A stretch of DNA of 64,000 nucleotides from Bicyclus anynana (GCF_947172395.1 NC_069090.1:13846962-13910961); one strand, 5' to 3'. Positions 12,101 to 19,733 are shown, numbered from the stretch's first letter. Numbers and translations: made by a program. Notes: generated by a model from the letters alone, not told the origin.

Positions 12101-15100
12101 ATAGGCAGAACTGATTACGATTCTGTATTGGAAACTCAAAATGTTTGTATTTTGTACAGTTTCTACGTGTAGGGTATACCCTGGTTGGAAACCTTGTGCA
12201 AACCATTAAATAAGACAAACGTAGACAATTGTCTCATGATGGTCTAAATTTCTACAAGTAGGCCATCTACTTCCGTCAACAGTTTTATAAAAAAAGAAAT
12301 CCACTTACATTTTTCCTTATAGTTGGTTCGATCAGGTAGTTGTAAGGACAGAACACTATGTTAGCCACTTTGCCCATCTCCCTGGTAGCATAGTAAGGGC
12401 ACGCGACTATGCGTTCCCCAATCTCCACCAGTTTCTTGAGATCAAACGCACGGGGGAGCGCTTTGCAGTTTAAAGCTTTGCGGTTGTCGTAGAACTTGCA
12501 GTTGGTGTCCTGATTCTTTGCGATCTTGTCTGCAGCAGATAGCGGCTGTGAAGTCAAATGTGACGTTTGATTAGAAAGAAAAGATGACTTGCAAACACAT
12601 CATCAGCCAATGGACGTCCACTGCAGGACATAGGCCTTTTGTAGGGACTTCCAAACATCACCATCCTGAGCCGAATACACGAAAAGCACATGTCATTCTT
12701 CGTCGGCCACTGATTTCTGTCGTACTCTCGAAGGCAATTGTGCTCTCTAGACGACAGAAGCGACATCTGCGCTTGCTCACAGTATACCGTTCTACCAAAC
12801 TAGCTGACGACTTGCTGGATCTACTTATGGGCTCATACGCAGTAATAGAAAACATCAGACATTGCTTAAGGCTTACTTGTCTGTAACTACACTAACATTC
12901 ATACCCTCTATTCTATGGCTCTATGGCTCTAGCACAAAAAGCTCTACTACTCTCTTTTAACACCATAAAAAGCAAGTATGCACCTTGATACACGAAGAGC
13001 ACATGTCATTCTTCGTCGGCCACTGACTCCTATCGTACTCTCGGAGGCAACTGTGCTCTCTAGACGACAGAAGGGACATCTGCGCTTGCTCGCAGTATAC
13101 CGTTCTACCAAACTCGCTGACGACCTGCTGGATCTGCTTGTGGGTCCGTGCGCCGTAGTAGATGATGGGTACGCTGGAACCAACAAACATGGACGCCTTG
13201 ACGCGAAGGTTCTCCACCAGCGTGTAAAGATTTCTGCAACCAACCCGTCACCCATAAACCTTCACAACCGCATGCCGACATCCAATAAACTAGGTAAGTC
13301 TATTTACATGCAAACTCAGTGGCGTGCACTATAGCTTGGCAAATTCGTTCGTAACACTCTCAATGGTACGTGGGGGCCGGGGGGCGGGTAGCGATGTCAG
13401 CAAAAAGTCGTGTGCGTTTTGTTCTGACAGATCCAGGTAATTAAATACGAGTTGTTGTTGACAGTGACTGCCTACGACTGATGCACCTTACTTCCAGCCC
13501 CTGCCCCACGTGCTTTTTTCACACCCACGCAGTCCTTCGTCCCACGTCGCCCGCATACCATAGGAGAGTCATCAACGATCTTGCCTAGCTATAACTAAGG
13601 TAATGGTCTAATACTCGTAGCCTGTGATAGCTTTTGGCTTTTTACAAAATCCTACGCACCGCTCTTTCACCTGCGTTGTTCCTGTTCCCGAGAGATAAGA
13701 GAATACGGGGATAAAATATAACCTATGACACTCACAAATAACGTGGCTTTCTTGGTAAAAAGAATTTCAAAATCGGTTCGGACTGGCAACCATTGAGTAT
13801 GGATCATAACGACTTTGGGATGCAGTAGGTAAAAATACCAAATATACTAAAGTACAAGTAAGTATAAAGCTATTTTTTATAATTTTCTTAGGGATACAAT
13901 CATAGGGAATACCTATATTTACCACTATGCCACTCAATCTCGTGGCACAAAGGTAGGGGTGATATAATAAATCATGGACTCTGTCGCCTTTTAGATTTTA
14001 TGATGAAAGAAATGCATTTTTCTTTTTTTCTTTCTTTTATGACAAAGGTCTGTCCATCACAGGCTTTTGGTCTTAAAACAGGGAAAGATATATAAGTAAT
14101 AAATAAGCTTATGCGTTGTTTATATGAAGTGCAAGCCACTGTTCTCATTAACTACTTATTTTTAACTCAACATCAACTTTACTACATACGAAAAATAAAA
14201 TACTATGCATGCACTATTAAAATATGATTGTAATAAGAATTTTTATGCTAGATTTGAGGTACTGTACTGATTTAATATATGGTAATTTAGTAAAAAGTGA
14301 ACGCAATTTTATTACTAATTATTACTACAATACAGCGAAAAGCTCAAGAACTAATAAAACAAACAATAAAAAAATACACAAAATTAATCTTTAACCAAAA
14401 ATTTCTACCAAACATTAGATAATATAATGCAAAACAATATAACACCATTACAAACTAAACAATTATTACCTTGCTTGTAAAAACACAAACCCACTTTAGT
14501 AGAAATTTATATCAGACGTAATTTTTTCAGCCGATTTTACCTTCTCTTTTTTTTGGAAATACATATTGGTTTTTTAAAAATAATATTGGATATTTAAAAA
14601 TAATAACCACATTTTAAATTATATACATCACCATACATACAACAATGTACTCGTATATTATAGTACCTAAGGTTACTTGTACCAACTGTTAAGTATTATG
14701 TAATAGGGTAAGGTTGCCTAAAGTCGTACCCTACGAAATATTACTGTAATATTGCCGGGATACGATTTACACCATGGTAGGACTTTATGCAAGCTTATCC
14801 TACTTTATTGACAATATTATTGTGTGTGTACATTTTATTGCGATTAGTCATTGAAGATTAATAAAGTTGCAAATGTACAGTTAAAAATACTTTTTAGTTT
14901 TTCTACCTAAAGAGACCAGTATGCCTAAGATGTGCCAAGACATGATCTCGACCAATAGCGTCATAATATCACTCTCTTTTGTCTCATCGCAAAGAGAGCG
15001 ATATTTTAGCTGTTGGTCGACAATGTCTTTAAACGATATAATTATGTCGTTGTTTAAGCCTACTAAAGTTAGCAAACACCCACTAATCTGATAGGTCAAT

Positions 15101-18100
15101 AGTTTAATCAACCTTTATTATAAAAAAAACTAGCGGACGCCCGCGACTCGGGTTGCATAAAATTCTGTTTCTTACAAATCCCGCAGGTGCACAACGTAGG
15201 AAACATAGATTTTTCCGCCTACCTATGATCTGATCCAAGGTGCCTGTACCAACATTGATCTATTATCGGTTCAATTTTTTTCTGATTGTGAAAGTGGAAC
15301 TCCTTATGGGTCCTCAGCGGCGTCACCGGGGGGTTTGGGCGAGCGCAGAAGCATCGCCTGATGGAGCCCGAAGGCAGAAGCAGAGTAGATGGGCGGACCG
15401 ACTCTTTAAGGGCGACTCCTCTGAGACTCGGACCTCGGCTTAGAGGGCCGTTCGGGAAGGGTGTTTTGGCCTGAGTGTATCAGTCCGGGCGCCCCCGAGA
15501 TCGTGAGTGAAAAAACTCTTTTTCTGGCTTTCTGAGTTGCGAAGCTCATACGGGAAACGGTTTAGCCGTATGCAGTTTAATGGATGCAATCTTCTATCAT
15601 AGGACCAGCGTAGCTAGCCTTTATTATTGCCAAGTTGGGATTTATAAACTTTTTGAGTGAAAAATCGGAATTCTTTCGTCGAAAGCGGAACGTTGTAAAA
15701 ACGTGTAGGTACAATCAAAAGTTTTTAATGTTTATTTTTTTATTTGAGTTTAAATTACATTTACTTAATTGGACAGTAAAAAAAACAATAGAAAAAGATA
15801 GATTTTAATAAAAATATGACACACATTTTAAATCAGATTTACCATATCTTTAAATAGTTGATTCTTATTTGTCTTCTGAATAAAAAAAAACAGAAATCAC
15901 ACGGTTGAGTTATTCCCGAAAAGCGGGACTGAGCTTTTCCGGGCGAGACCTAAAATTTTGATTTAAACATCGGGACGTCTGGCAACACGTGCAAGTTGTA
16001 AGTTTAAACGGTAAGTAGTGTCAGCTAGGCAAGACTTACCTCACTTTTTCTGGAGTCACTTCTTCTGGCAATTTCCATTTTTCTGGAGTAGACGGCATTT
16101 CAGGAGTTTTTTGAGTAGGCGGAGTGTTGTATCGAACTTTCTTTTGCAGCGTCACCAAACCGTCTTCTGGTGAACCTGTGGTGTGTTTAGTGAAAAATAT
16201 ATTTAGTGAATAGCATACATACATTTTGACGGCCTCCATGGCGCAGTGGGTTCGATCCCCGGCTGGGCCGATTGAGGTTTTCTTAACTGGTCCAAGTCTG
16301 GCTGGTGGTAGGCGTTAGCCGTGGCTAGTTACCACCCTACCGGCAAAGACGTACCGCTAAGCGATTTAGTGTTCCGGTACGCTGTCGTGTAAAAACCGAA
16401 AGGGGTGTTTTCATTCTCCTCTTAACAAGTTAGCCCGCTTCCATCTTAGATTGCATCGTCACTTACCATCAGATGAAATTGCAGTCAGGGCTAACTTACT
16501 TACGTAAAGAATAAAAAAATATATATGTATATATACATTTTTATGCCAGTCTAATATAACTATGTAACACTAACAGAAACCCGTGACAGCGTCCGCATCG
16601 CTTACCTTTTTAAACACTTAGAACACCGCAATGAAAATCGAAAAAAAAACATATTTATAATATCATGTCTGCGCAGTAAATTACTCAGGGTCAATTGCCA
16701 AAAAAAACATTTATTATCTCAATTTCTATAGCATCAATGAGAAGAACTAAACAATTGCAAATAAATTTCGTTTCAATTTTTTTTTTTCGTAATATGTCCA
16801 AGCATTCTTTGATACAGATGGCAGAGGGCTTCTAATGCTCTTCTGAAGTTGTAAATGGTGTAAGTACACGGATGTTTTACATACTATACAAAGATTTATA
16901 ATGTTATGAAATGTGTACCTACAAGTACATGTACGCAAATGATATTGACATCTGTTCAAGTAAAGATACAGCCGCACTGCAATGTTCACGGTGTTCGCAT
17001 CTGAATGACGTCACTCGAGGGTACGGTGAAGTAGGGTTGGCGAGGACGCCTCGAGGACCGAGGATGTGAGGACAAAACGTAAAAAAAATAACAATATAGG
17101 CTTGCCATTACTACTTATTCTTTAAGAGTTGTCTCTTAAACAATCCGTTGTAATGGCAAGCCTATATTGTTATTTTTTTACAAGTTAGCCCTCCCTTGAC
17201 TACAATCTTACCTGATGGTAAGTGATGATGGAATCTAAGATGGAAGCGGGCTAACCCTTTACGGTGTCTACATGACATCATACCGAAACGCTAAATCGCT
17301 TGGCGATACGTCTTTGCCGGAAGGGTGGTAACTAGCCACGACCGAAGCCTCCCACCAGCCAGACCTGGACCAATTAAGAAAACCTTAATCGGCCTAGCTG
17401 GGGATCGAAGCCAGGACTTCCGTCTTGTAAGTCCACCGCGTACACCATTGCGCCACGGAGGACGTCGTAATGAATGTGAGACATTGCATTGTTTCCACTC
17501 TAAATACAAGCTATCTGTCGGCGACACTGTTCTCTATAGTTGGCATGTTCCTTTGCCACGTTTTAAAAAAATATATAGTGCATACGGATAAGAAAATAAA
17601 CAATATTCAAGTTATTCGTCTACAAAAAGAATAGCAACCCTACAGAAGGGGGTCGATTTCAATACTTTCGTTAGGGTGAAACGCGGCGCCGTAATCTACG
17701 TAATGGCGTCATTGTCAACGCACGTCGCCATTTTGAATTAATGCAGTCATTGCAAGATTTTACTTATACAACGAGAGCATGCGATAGTCAGACATACTTC
17801 AATTTATTAAGGCTGGAATTTTGTCAGCCTTTGCTCATATTTTTTTTTATTGCGAAATTGTTTTCCATCTCTTTTAAATATGACCAATATTACCGTTCCC
17901 CTCCCATTAGTCGAAAAAGATTGTTAGGAGTAGGTACGACAATAGTCCAGCGGGCAGGGATTGAACAACCACCTCTCGATGATGAGTCCGATCCCTTTAC
18001 CACTGAGCTATTGAGGTTTTATTGCTCCGAGGTAATGTCCTGCTATGGGTAAATAATTACGTTAGTCAATTATTATAGAGTTTGGACCATGTTATCGAAG

Positions 18101-19733
18101 TTGCTTTAAGAAGGTAGCATGTTTTACCAATCAAGATCCTCAACTGTCCAAGTATAAAACGTAATTTTTTGATATATTCTATGGGTATCATGTCTTCAGA
18201 CACCCGACCCTAAGCTTCGTGGCAACTATTCGCTAAAGACCTTTACAAATCTTTGTTAACAGTGTTTTTCAAACGGTTGCCGCGAAGCTGGCACATAACT
18301 GGGGACATGATTTCTCATATTATGCAAAGGAAAATTAAAAAAAAAAATACGCTGCGACGGATGAGGGTCTGGATTCTTAAAACCTTTGAAACGTGACACC
18401 AAAGCCACTACAGTCCAAACCACATAATTGGCTACCGTACTTAACTATGGCATTAGGCTGACTTTTCAGCCTTCATAAAATGTGGTAGGTCTGGCTACAG
18501 CAGACTCTCGGTCCATTATGTACCTACCTGTCGGGGTTGTAGGAACAAGTATTCAGACTGCAGAGACATTGTAAAGGGTTTCTATATAACAGGAAATTAT
18601 GAGTAGTTTTCCGTAATTAAAGTTTTCAAGTCGCAATGTGACATTGTGATTGTAAAAAATATAATTATCTGTCTCAGTTTATTCATCATCATTAACAACC
18701 CATCTTCAGCTCACTGTTGAGCACGAGTCTCCTCTCAGAATGAGAGGGTTTAGGCCTTAGTCTACCACGCTAGCCGAACGCAGATTGACAGACTTCACAC
18801 ACGTAGGGAAATGAGAAAATTCTCTGTTATGCAGGTTTCCTCACGATGTTTTTCATTCACCGTTTAATTTCTTAAAATGCATTTATCGGAAAAGTTGGAG
18901 GCCCCGGACCGGATTCGAACCTACGCCCTTCGAATCGAAGGCAGAGGTCATATCCAAAAGGCTTTCACGTCTTCATATCCGCTAGGCTAACTTTATTATG
19001 ACCTTCTTATTGGGTTGGTAGCGTTTATTGTACGATTATTATTAAGCTAGTTTTGTTAGTCCAAGACATAATTGATTTCTTTAATAACTTATACTACAGT
19101 TTTGTTTATGTAAAGGCCCATAACCCTTATCAATCATGTAGTATAAGTATATACTGAAGGACCAATAAATGTCAATATCTAAAAATAAATGAATTCGTAA
19201 ATCAAATGATTTTTTTAGAAAATAAATATATTAATTTTGAATCGTCCAGAAATTCTTTTTAAAAAAAAGGAGGTTCACAATTCGACGTGTATGTTTTTTT
19301 TCAATATTTGTTACCGCATAACTTCGTAATTTCTTAACCAATTTTAAAAATTCTATTTATGTTTTAAAGAGTATACTTCCAGATTGGTCCCATTTAATTT
19401 TCATGAAAATCGGTTCACTATTTTAAAATGAAAATAACGAAATTGCCCGCACTCTGGCGCTTTAGTTTCATTGAACGTGATCAGAAGATAGCACACACGA
19501 TGTTATTTTTCGCTTTTTAGTTTATTTTTGTGATTTTGAAGTCGGTTAATTTTTTTTTGGTTTGTAATGTAAAACTTAAGTTCCAATCGCCTCCAGTCTA
19601 CGAGTAATAAGCGCACAACAAATACAGAACTTTGAAAACTTACCATAGATGGAATCACTATCAGGTTCATTCCTCTTGTTCATACTGGTGTTTATATTTT
19701 GTTTCTGAGGTGAATCATAAATGCTCCTGTCAC
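21..19733 (-). CDS. BRIP1: FANCJ/BRIP1-like Fe-S DNA helicase, 15 exons seen, both ends incomplete
   Basis: Fifteen minus-strand segments with AG/GT borders join in matching phase into 671 codons without a stop. Seen in order: two Ser/Pro/Thr-rich exons; motif Ia (IIYYGARTHKQI); LSSREHSC, NDMC, TNCKFYD and VACPYY carrying the four cysteines expected for a 4Fe-4S cluster; NIVFCPYNYLI; motif II as IIDEGHNIED; LASGTLTP; GVLCFFPSYQRM (motif IV); YRGKVAEGMDF (motif V); IGVPFPSKFD and WYRVQAYR. Known: XPD-family helicases (XPD, RTEL1, DDX11, FANCJ) share this layout. The LSSR-H-C and C-NPAV-F stretches match FANCJ better than the other three. FANCJ is a nuclear 5'-3' helicase in cross-link repair. 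Motif I is missing upstream and motif VI (after QAYR) is beyond position 1. Drosophila, as far as I know, lacks a clear FANCJ. Family call confident; exact orthology less so. Confidence 0.88.
966..1284 (+). mobile_element. tRNA-derived SINE (family A), near full length
   Basis: It starts with a tRNA-like head: A box TGGCGCAGTGG and B box GGTTCGATCCC as for RNA polymerase III. A roughly 230-bp body (GCTGGTGGGAGGCTTCGG..., TTAGCCCGCTTCCATCTTAG) ends GGGCTAACTTGTAAAGAATAAAAAA. At least seven other copies or fragments occur in the window. Confidence 0.85.
1311..1534. mobile_element. GC-rich MITE with 12-bp terminal inverted repeats
   Basis: It starts TGGAGTTTACTC and ends GAGTAAACTCCA. The interior is rich in GTGCGC/GCGCAC words. 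Other ends occur at about 2132 and 6556-6822. Bases 1451-1489 are the exact inverse of 1558-1596. Confidence 0.7.
1451..1735. repeat. Large foldback with a perfect 39-bp arm pair
   Basis: Arms 1451-1489 and 1558-1596 are perfect inverse copies (GTGAAAGGTGCGCAG...). Similarity continues outward to about 1340 and 1700 with mismatches. The 68-bp centre includes the MITE end. Confidence 0.85.
2139..2177 (-). pseudogene. Fragment of the FANCJ motif V exon in the next intron
   Basis: Thirty-nine bases repeat the parent exon (ACTGGCATGGGYGCGCTGC...GAGGGGATGGACT) but lack the 21 bases encoding AVYRGKV, an in-frame deletion. The fragment directly abuts the right end of a GGAGTAAACTCC-ended element. 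Too short and without splice sites to be functional. Confidence 0.75.
2231..2344 (-). CDS. BRIP1: FANCJ-like helicase exon: motif V
   Basis: A 114-nt exon, phase 0, TTGGCAG acceptor and ATCACT|GTTAGT donor. It encodes DYYECVGTGMGALLCAVYRG, then KVAEGMDFKDRQARAVIT. RGKVAEGMDF is motif V of the iron-sulphur helicases (CRGKVSEGLDF in FANCJ; the first Cys is Tyr here). A broken fragment of this exon recurs 54 bp downstream. Confidence 0.93.
2954..3047 (-). CDS. BRIP1: FANCJ-like helicase exon after motif IV
   Basis: A 94-nt exon, ATTTCAG acceptor, ATGGAG|GTAAAC donor. It completes an Arg codon (CG+A) and continues WKQIGLWGRVEGTKNIFIES then NDAKDHEINME. The pattern W...GLW...K.IFIE agrees with the family's K-x-[IV]-[FIV]-[VI]-E strand between motifs IV and V. 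Confidence 0.88.
3165..4370. repeat. Minisatellite, 49-53-bp unit, about two dozen units, with higher-order repeat
   Basis: Unit: CTGTTTCACAGCTCGCTAAA then CTAACTGTTGTTGTCAACTA and TTTGTTATGTTA, with variants lacking one GTT or a CTAA block. Private variants (AAACAAACTATTG, GTTAGTG...GCGCGC, TTTAACAG) recur 305 bp apart (e.g. 3481/3786, 3563/3868), showing duplication of a six-unit block. It fills a helicase intron. Confidence 0.93.
4379..4552. mobile_element. MITE built from TACGAGGTC palindromes (copy 1)
   Basis: Ends CGTTCGCTGCGG and CCGCAGCGAACG are inverse. Inside are three palindromic blocks with TACGAGGTC/GACCTCGTA arms, one (4512-4533) a perfect 22-bp palindrome. A second copy is at 29780-29929. 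Confidence 0.78.
4601..4785 (-). CDS. BRIP1: FANCJ-like helicase exon: motif IV
   Basis: A 185-nt exon, GTCCAG acceptor, CAGCG|GTGAGT donor. It encodes VWIGSLYSCPDGSRLDC, then TKQTAVQDALGEAVLSVCRV and PHGVLCFFPSYQRMNSFIQ. The GVLCFFPSY stretch is the second RecA-like domain entry conserved in XPD-family helicases; VWIG directly after the previous exon matches FANCJ proteins. Confidence 0.94.
4838..4918 (+). mobile_element. Retrotransposon tail fragment
   Basis: CCACCAGGTGGACTGTCGAT, GGATTCGCTGGATGCAAGCG and GTCTCTATAAAAGGCC resemble the tail at 59.6 kb. Confidence 0.5.
5000..6260. other. Helicase intron, no gene
   Basis: AT-rich. The block 5640-5960 shares TTTTCCATATATTTTA and scattered GTCGT words with 2440-2810, probably an old MITE family. 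Nothing else is identified. Confidence 0.4.
6265..6456 (-). CDS. BRIP1: FANCJ-like helicase exon: SGT motif
   Basis: A 192-nt, 64-codon exon, phase 0 on both ends, ACCTAG-type acceptor (CTAG|GTAGCG) and GACAGG|GTAAG donor. It encodes VAEKEPVTLRLICMNPAVVF, then CIILASGTLTPKISMQSEL and PKHIIPSDR. C-NPAV-F followed by S/A-SGTL-P is the FANCJ-type helicase motif III context. Strongly GC-rich against AT-rich flanks. Confidence 0.94.
6556..6822. mobile_element. MITE related to the 1.3-kb element
   Basis: It starts TGGAGTTTACTTCTTAAG, ends AGAGTAAACTCCA and contains ACCTATTCTGCGCAC and TTGCGCACCTTTCACT. The right flank ATTCGTGCGTCGGAGC matches the inverse of the left flank of the 1.3-kb copy, so the real element is longer. 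Confidence 0.68.
6868..6995 (+). repeat. Dispersed repeat shared with 62858-63000
   Basis: GACGCCATTTTTCTTGAATA, AATTACTGATGC and CTCGAGAATGTATT-GTTTTT occur in both places. Function unknown. Confidence 0.65.
7193..7213 (-). CDS. BRIP1: Candidate 21-nt microexon of the FANCJ-like helicase
   Basis: Twenty-one bases encoding EAHDQPK lie between an ATGCTGCTCAG acceptor and a consensus AAA|GTAAGT donor, in phase 0 on both sides. Both flanking exons are also phase 0, so it can be used or skipped without breaking the frame. The borders are as good as those of the long exons, but 21 bases carry no homology signal. Confidence 0.55.
7739..7854 (-). CDS. BRIP1: FANCJ-like helicase exon before motif III
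   Basis: A 116-nt exon, CTGCAG acceptor, AACAAA|GTGAGT donor. It encodes GYLFRCSGIYLDDFKPVLVA then KLKSEVRGPNAWRTSQFNK. It ends in phase 0, ready for the proposed 21-nt microexon or for direct joining to the SGT-motif exon. Confidence 0.82.
8462..8832 (-). mobile_element. Non-autonomous Helitron-like element with nested SINE
   Basis: On the minus strand it begins CACTAATATTATAAAGGCG and ends with a GC hairpin followed by CTAGTA. The end hairpin plus CTAG fits the Helitron 3' terminus. Related copies: 37985-38238, 39733-39950 and 43913-44112. No RepHel protein is encoded. Confidence 0.62.
8542..8704 (+). mobile_element. 5'-truncated SINE A nested in a Helitron-like element
   Basis: It carries only the SINE body and tail. 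It is flanked by GCCAGGAT at 8534-8541 and 8705-8712, a likely 8-bp target duplication within the surrounding element. Confidence 0.75.
8921..9034 (-). CDS. BRIP1: FANCJ-like helicase exon between motifs II and III (c)
   Basis: A 114-nt exon, GTTTCAG acceptor, CTTG|GTAACG donor. It encodes VFNMSAEIFCRKFREDQRTL then GVTQTTSTLVESLDTVL. Phase fits both sides. It is GC-richer than the surrounding intron, like the other core exons. Confidence 0.82.
9625..9736 (+). mobile_element. 3' tail of a non-LTR retrotransposon
   Basis: GGATGCTGGCGGCTCGAGAC, GTCCATGCAAGAGGTCTATG and AACAGTGGACG, then a GATGATGATGATGA tail. Same family as the tails at 20.7, 21.1, 55.0, 56.1 and 59.5 kb. The tail touches the donor site of a helicase exon. 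Confidence 0.75.
9740..9867 (-). CDS. BRIP1: FANCJ-like helicase exon between motifs II and III (b)
   Basis: A 128-nt exon, TTTGCAG acceptor, GGTG|GTACGT donor. It encodes FANHNRLVDEQPVNGMEATY and TWKVEDFVKTLNTHNIGEAQ. Both phases fit. The donor GTACGTCATCATCATC runs straight into the GAT-repeat tail of an oppositely oriented retrotransposon fragment. Retention of the intron would add about 45 codons before a stop. Confidence 0.8.
9868..10761. other. Helicase intron, no gene
   Basis: Contains an AAATAAATAAATAAAT run at 9870 and AT-rich DNA; I see no element or reading frame. Confidence 0.5.
10762..10856 (-). CDS. BRIP1: FANCJ-like helicase exon between motifs II and III (a)
   Basis: A 95-nt exon after a run of T and AG, ending CTGTG|GTATGT. 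It encodes ELEILTTFRYAVTTMMTYIM and NLLSALKQWDL, a hydrophobic helical segment. Phase (0 in, 2 out) fits both neighbours. In XPD-family helicases this part belongs to the Arch region, which is weakly conserved in sequence. Confidence 0.78.
11160..11240 (-). mobile_element. SINE A fragment
   Basis: Minus-strand remnant around CCTTTCGGTTTCTACACGAC and CGTACCGGAACG, the middle of the SINE A body. Both ends are lost. Confidence 0.6.
11595..11609 (+). repeat. G15 homopolymer in a helicase intron
   Basis: Fifteen consecutive G. A second run of eleven G lies at 11836-11846, so the DEGH exon is bracketed by G-runs. Confidence 0.9.
11666..11785 (-). CDS. BRIP1: FANCJ-like helicase exon: motif II (DEGH)
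   Basis: A 120-nt exon, phase 0 at both ends, TTCAG acceptor and AAG|GTACG donor. It encodes MSIDLKDNVVIIDEGHNIED and then a short helix-like segment ending NAIK. The Walker B/DEAH box reads DEGH (codons GAC GAG GGC CAC). The Ala-to-Gly change is unusual, but the Asp and Glu needed for Mg-ATP handling remain. Confidence 0.93.
12309..12545 (-). CDS. BRIP1: FANCJ-like helicase exon: remaining Fe-S cysteines
   Basis: A 237-nt exon in phase 0 at both ends, CTTCACAG acceptor and AAAAAT|GTAAGT donor. It encodes PLSAADKIAKNQDTNCKFYD, FDLKKLVEIGERIVACPYYA and NIVFCPYNYLIEPTIRKN. TNC and VACPYY supply cluster ligands three and four; the VFCPYNYL stretch is a family hallmark just before the DEAH box. 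Confidence 0.93.
12597..12674 (-). mobile_element. Retrotransposon 3' tail fused to a helicase exon copy
   Basis: Reverse complement of the same tail (CATCATCAGCCAATGGACGT, CATAGGCCTTTTGTAGGGAC). On the minus strand the exon copy comes first and this tail follows. Confidence 0.7.
12675..12852 (-). pseudogene. Decayed copy of the FANCJ motif Ia/Fe-S exon
   Basis: About 175 bp closely resembling 12990-13165. Read in the exon's frame it gives AHK*IQQVVS*FGRTVYCEQA and then LSSREHNCLREYD and NDMCFSC. Three in-frame stops (TGA, TAG, TAG) lie in the first half, while the last 40 codons remain open. The copy stops within one codon of the original exon end and passes directly into a retrotransposon tail (12597-12674). 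It lacks the original donor. It is a partial exon duplication, not an alternative exon. Confidence 0.82.
12984..13233 (-). CDS. BRIP1: FANCJ-like helicase exon: motif Ia and first Fe-S cysteines
   Basis: A 250-nt exon, GTTGCAG acceptor, ATCAAG|GTGCAT donor. It encodes NLYTLVENLRVKASMF, then IIYYGARTHKQIQQ (motif Ia), then LSSREHSCLREYD and NDMCSSC. The cysteines of REHSC and NDMC match the first two ligands of the XPD-family 4Fe-4S cluster. The LSSR-H-C pattern points to FANCJ among the family. A decayed second copy of this exon lies about 300 bp downstream in the next intron. Confidence 0.9.
13328..13590. mobile_element. Repeat with CTATAGCTTGGCAA...GTTCGTAACACTC end
   Basis: The end CTATAGCTTGGCAAATTCGT recurs inverted at 11546-11577 in another helicase intron. 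The interior includes GGGGGCCGGGGGGCGGG and CCCACGTGC blocks. Likely a MITE family. Confidence 0.5.
13600..15120. other. Helicase intron, no gene
   Basis: AT-rich sequence without recognised exon or element. Confidence 0.45.
15128..15235 (-). mobile_element. Helitron-like 3' end fragment
   Basis: CTAGCGGACGCCCGCGACTC is the reverse complement of the Helitron-like end. Similar ends lie at 23571-23597 and 26879-26910. Confidence 0.5.
15290..15520 (+). repeat. GC-rich retroelement-like remnant
   Basis: GGTCCTCAGCGGCGTCACCG through GAGACTCGGACCTCGGCTTA resembles the AGACTCGTACCTCGGCTTGG segment at 29.5 kb. No reading frame is convincing. Confidence 0.45.
16040..16175 (-). CDS. BRIP1: FANCJ-like helicase exon, Thr/Pro/Glu-rich linker before motif Ia
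   Basis: A 136-nt segment with CACAG acceptor and AG|GTAAGT donor. It encodes SPEDGLVTLQKKVRY followed by repeated TP/SP pairs (NTPPTQKTPEMPSTPEKW), a low-complexity, probably disordered linker with several possible proline-directed phosphorylation sites. Its 3' phase (two bases, AG) completes an Arg codon with the first base of the motif Ia exon. Confidence 0.72.
16232..16520 (+). mobile_element. SINE A with internal deletion between A and B boxes
   Basis: The head reads CCATGGCGCAGTGGGTTCGATCCCC, so the A box runs directly into the B box. About 40 bp present in other copies is missing. Body and tail are otherwise normal. It lies just upstream (minus-strand sense) of a helicase exon. Confidence 0.8.
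17082..17179. repeat. Perfect 30-bp inverted repeat with nested hairpin
   Basis: 17082-17111 is the exact inverse of 17150-17179 (arm contains AACAATATAGGCTTGCCATT). The 38-base loop itself folds: TTTAAGAG TTGT CTCTTAAA. Confidence 0.9.
17180..17465 (-). mobile_element. SINE A, minus orientation
   Basis: Reverse complement of the SINE A consensus with head near 17460 (GCGCCACGGAG) and tail at 17180. Its A-rich tail joins one arm of a perfect hairpin. Confidence 0.82.
17855..18035 (-). mobile_element. tRNA-derived SINE (family C)
   Basis: The minus strand reads CCTCAATAGCTCAGTGGTAA, then GGTTGTTCAATCCCTGCCCG: tRNA-like A and B regions followed by GTCGTACCTACTCCTAACAA. Shorter relatives lie at 8019-8070 and 48738-48815. 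Judged a SINE rather than a tRNA gene because the anticodon arm is degenerate. Confidence 0.62.
18688..18992 (-). mobile_element. tRNA-derived SINE (family B)
   Basis: Reverse complement of a repeat with head GATAGCCCAGTGGATATGAC and B-box-like GGGTTCGAATCCGG, and a body with GGTGAAGGAAAACATCGTGA and CTCATTCTGAGAGGAGACTC. Other copies at 29.0, 35.4, 38.7 and 54.4 kb. Confidence 0.78.
19644..19733 (-). CDS. BRIP1: FANCJ-like helicase, 5'-most exon linked by phase
   Basis: A 90-nt open segment between a TTTACAG acceptor and a TATG|GTAAGT donor. It encodes about 29 polar residues (includes DRSIYDSPQKQN and NEPDSDSIYG). It starts with two bases of a split codon and ends with one, which fits the next exon. 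No domain is recognised. In FANCJ proteins the stretch between motifs I and Ia is long and poorly conserved, so lack of resemblance is expected. It could be a chance exon, but the consensus donor and clean phase support it. Confidence 0.6.

Noticed and set aside
12584..13334. Plus-strand open frames of 100 and 118 codons
   Set aside because: They are antisense shadows of the helicase exon and its decayed copy.
17940..18020. Possible tRNA gene on the minus strand
   Set aside because: A and B boxes are present, but arms do not pair well and fragments recur elsewhere, so a SINE is more likely.
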